Assembly: GCA_944337235.1 (NCBI GenBank)
Contig: CALVLK010000009.1
Coordinates: 1 to 51,971 of the forward strand
Reading direction: 5' to 3'
Source: an uncultured Clostridia bacterium
GTDB lineage: Bacteria; Bacillota; Clostridia; Christensenellales; Borkfalkiaceae
DNA length: 51,971 nucleotides
Shown here piece by piece: positions 50,905 to 51,971 of the stretch. A model generated the notes under the pieces. It did not search any database, was not told where the DNA came from, and worked only from the letters and a program-made list of their open reading frames with translations. A program made the position numbers and the translations under genes. Within the stretch, counting starts at the first letter, position 1. Each line of letters begins with the position of its first letter.

Positions 50905-51810
50905 ATGGCAGAATTTACGGCTAAGGATGTAATGGCGCTCCGCGAGCAGACGGGCGCCGGCATGATGGACTGCAAGCGTGCGCTTGTCGATGCAGACGGC
51001 GATATGACCAAGGCTGCGGAGCTTCTCCGCGAGCGCGGCATCGCAAAGGCAGCAAAGCGCGCCTCCAAGATCGCCGCCGAGGGCGTTGTCTATGCCCTTG
51101 TCGAGGGCAACACGGGCGTCCTTCTCGAAGTCAACTGCGAGAGCGACTTTGTCGCCAAGGGCGAAAAGTTCCTCTCCCTTGTCAATGCGATCGCAAAGCA
51201 GATCGCTGCGACCAAGTCCGCTACGCTCGAAGAGCTTCTTGCAAGCGACCTCGAGGGCAGAACGGTAGAGACGTTCGTACAGGAGCAGGTCGCCGTCATC
51301 GGCGAAAAGATCTCTGTGCGCCGCTTCAAGCTGTATGAGAGCGCAGGCCTCATCGAAACGTATATTCACATGGGCGGCACGATGGGCGTCATGCTCAATT
51401 TCGCCTGCGAAGCGAACGAGGTCACCAAGGAGCTTGCGCACAACATTGCGCTGCACGTCGCCTTTGCAAAGCCCACCTATATGAGCGCGGCAGATGTGTC
51501 GGAAGAGACCATCGCAAAGGAGAAGGAGATCCTCAAGAAAGAGGTCATCAACGAGGGCAAGCCCGAAGCGATCGCAGAAAAGATCGTGCTCGGCAAGGTC
51601 AAGAAGTTCTACGAGGAAAACTGCCTGATGGACCAGAAGTTCGTCAAAGACGACAAGGTCTCCATCGCGCAGCTCATCGCCGAGGCAAACAAGAAGAGCC
51701 CCGTAACGCTCAAGGAGTTCTGCTTCTTCGTCCGCGGCGAGGGCCTGGAAAAGAAGAACGAGGATCTCAGCGAGGAAGTCGCCAAGCAGGTCGAGGCAAT
51801 GAAGAAGTGA
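50905..51810 (+). CDS. tsf: Translation elongation factor Ts
   Basis: 301 residues. The N-terminal UBA-like signature TAKDVMALREQTGAGMMDCK is intact, and VNCESDFVA and FSLV-like dimerisation segments follow. It is the guanine-nucleotide exchange factor for EF-Tu. AAGGAG precedes the ATG after a ten-base gap, and the gene follows rpsB by 26 bases, the standard bacterial operon. Confidence 0.97.
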   Translation: MAEFTAKDVMALREQTGAGMMDCKRALVDADGDMTKAAELLRERGIAKAAKRASKIAAEGVVYALVEGNTGVLLEVNCESDFVAKGEKFLSLVNAIAKQIAATKSATLEELLASDLEGRTVETFVQEQVAVIGEKISVRRFKLYESAGLIETYIHMGGTMGVMLNFACEANEVTKELAHNIALHVAFAKPTYMSAADVSEETIAKEKEILKKEVINEGKPEAIAEKIVLGKVKKFYEENCLMDQKFVKDDKVSIAQLIAEANKKSPVTLKEFCFFVRGEGLEKKNEDLSEEVAKQVEAMKK

Positions 51811-51838
51811 TCGCACAAAGTTTTTTGTGCAGAATCTC

Positions 51839-51868
51839 AGCGGCAGCCGCAAAATAGCTGCCGCTTTT
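51839..51868 (+). terminator. Terminator of rpsB-tsf
   Basis: A nine-base-pair stem (51839-51847 with 51857-51865) followed by TTT and a T-rich run; a smaller hairpin with U-rich loop precedes it. Confidence 0.85.
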
Positions 51869-51920
51869 GTATTTTCCGAAAAAAAATATAGAAGAGAGAG
51901 AAAAAAGGGATGAAAAACGA

Positions 51921-51949
51921 TTGACAAGTGGGGGGAGAAGTGATAATAT
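51921..51949 (+). promoter_or_regulatory. Strong promoter for a gene beyond the window
   Basis: TTGACA (51921-51926), 17 nt, TAATAT (51944-51949). The gene it serves starts after base 51971. Confidence 0.7.
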
Positions 51950-51971
51950 AAGCGGGCTGTCCCAAGGGAAG

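Noticed and set aside
1-51971. CRISPR arrays, tRNA or rRNA genes, insertion sequences
   Set aside because: No regular short repeats with spacers, no tRNA-like T-arm plus CCA context, and no transposase motif found by reading; a tRNAscan or ISfinder run could still reveal one.

Overview
The window reads as a chromosomal segment of a GC-rich, anaerobic, low-O2-tolerance Firmicute, most likely class Clostridia and probably a gut or animal-associated lineage. The evidence is: bS6-SSB-bS18 and uS2-EF-Ts operons of Firmicute type, AddAB instead of RecBCD, Lon followed by EngB, a flavodiiron protein with its own rubredoxin, a CotF-like spore-coat pair, BspA-type leucine-rich-repeat lipoproteins, and a cysteine desulfurase next to a DUF3343 protein. 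I cannot name genus or species. I saw no tRNA, rRNA, CRISPR array or insertion sequence.

Layout. 1-4.2 kb: the 3' part of a giant surface protein with InlB-type B-repeats. 4.3-5.4 kb: a DUF368 membrane protein. 5.45-6.03 kb: a stretch without a convincing gene that lies directly downstream of a consensus leftward promoter. 6.1-7.4 kb (minus): rpsF-ssb-rpsR. 7.4-10.25 kb (minus): tRNA nucleotidyltransferase, RmuC and a cupin-like protein, translationally coupled. 10.3-12.3 kb: diacylglycerol kinase-like protein overlapping a PAS-PP2C phosphatase. 12.4-14.3 kb: MIF-like tautomerase, FprA flavodiiron protein, rubredoxin. 14.4-16.8 kb (minus): lipoprotein and Wzz-like protein. 16.9-23.2 kb: addB-addA. 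23.3-26.5 kb: membrane protein, nucleotidyltransferase, unknown protein, asparaginase. 26.5-30.1 kb: a membrane protein divergent from a PucR/CdaR-type regulator and S41 protease. 30.2-35.2 kb: two BspA-like lipoproteins (the second frameshifted) flanking an AT-rich DUF3788 gene. 35.2-38.5 kb: two small unknown genes, cysteine desulfurase, DUF3343, endonuclease III, spore-coat pair. 38.5-41.1 kb: alpha-galactosidase with two tiny genes. 41.3-44.2 kb: lon-engB. 44.3-46.9 kb: P-type cation ATPase. 46.9-49.9 kb: polysaccharide deacetylase, galactokinase, aldose 1-epimerase. 50-51.8 kb: rpsB-tsf, then a strong promoter for a gene beyond the edge.

Themes. Three genes serve galactoside use (alpha-galactosidase, GalK, GalM), with galT and galE not in the window. 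FprA and rubredoxin form an O2/NO-scavenging pair. AddAB, RmuC, SSB and endonuclease III handle DNA repair. The promoters are unusually readable: most are sigma-A type with a 17-nt spacer, which allowed me to see a divergent promoter pair sharing one palindromic -35 element, a G9 tract inside a surface-lipoprotein promoter, and two genes (nth, galK) whose ATG falls at the predicted transcription start. No single undescribed multi-gene defence or metabolic system is evident; the most interesting signals are regulatory and in the surface-protein island.
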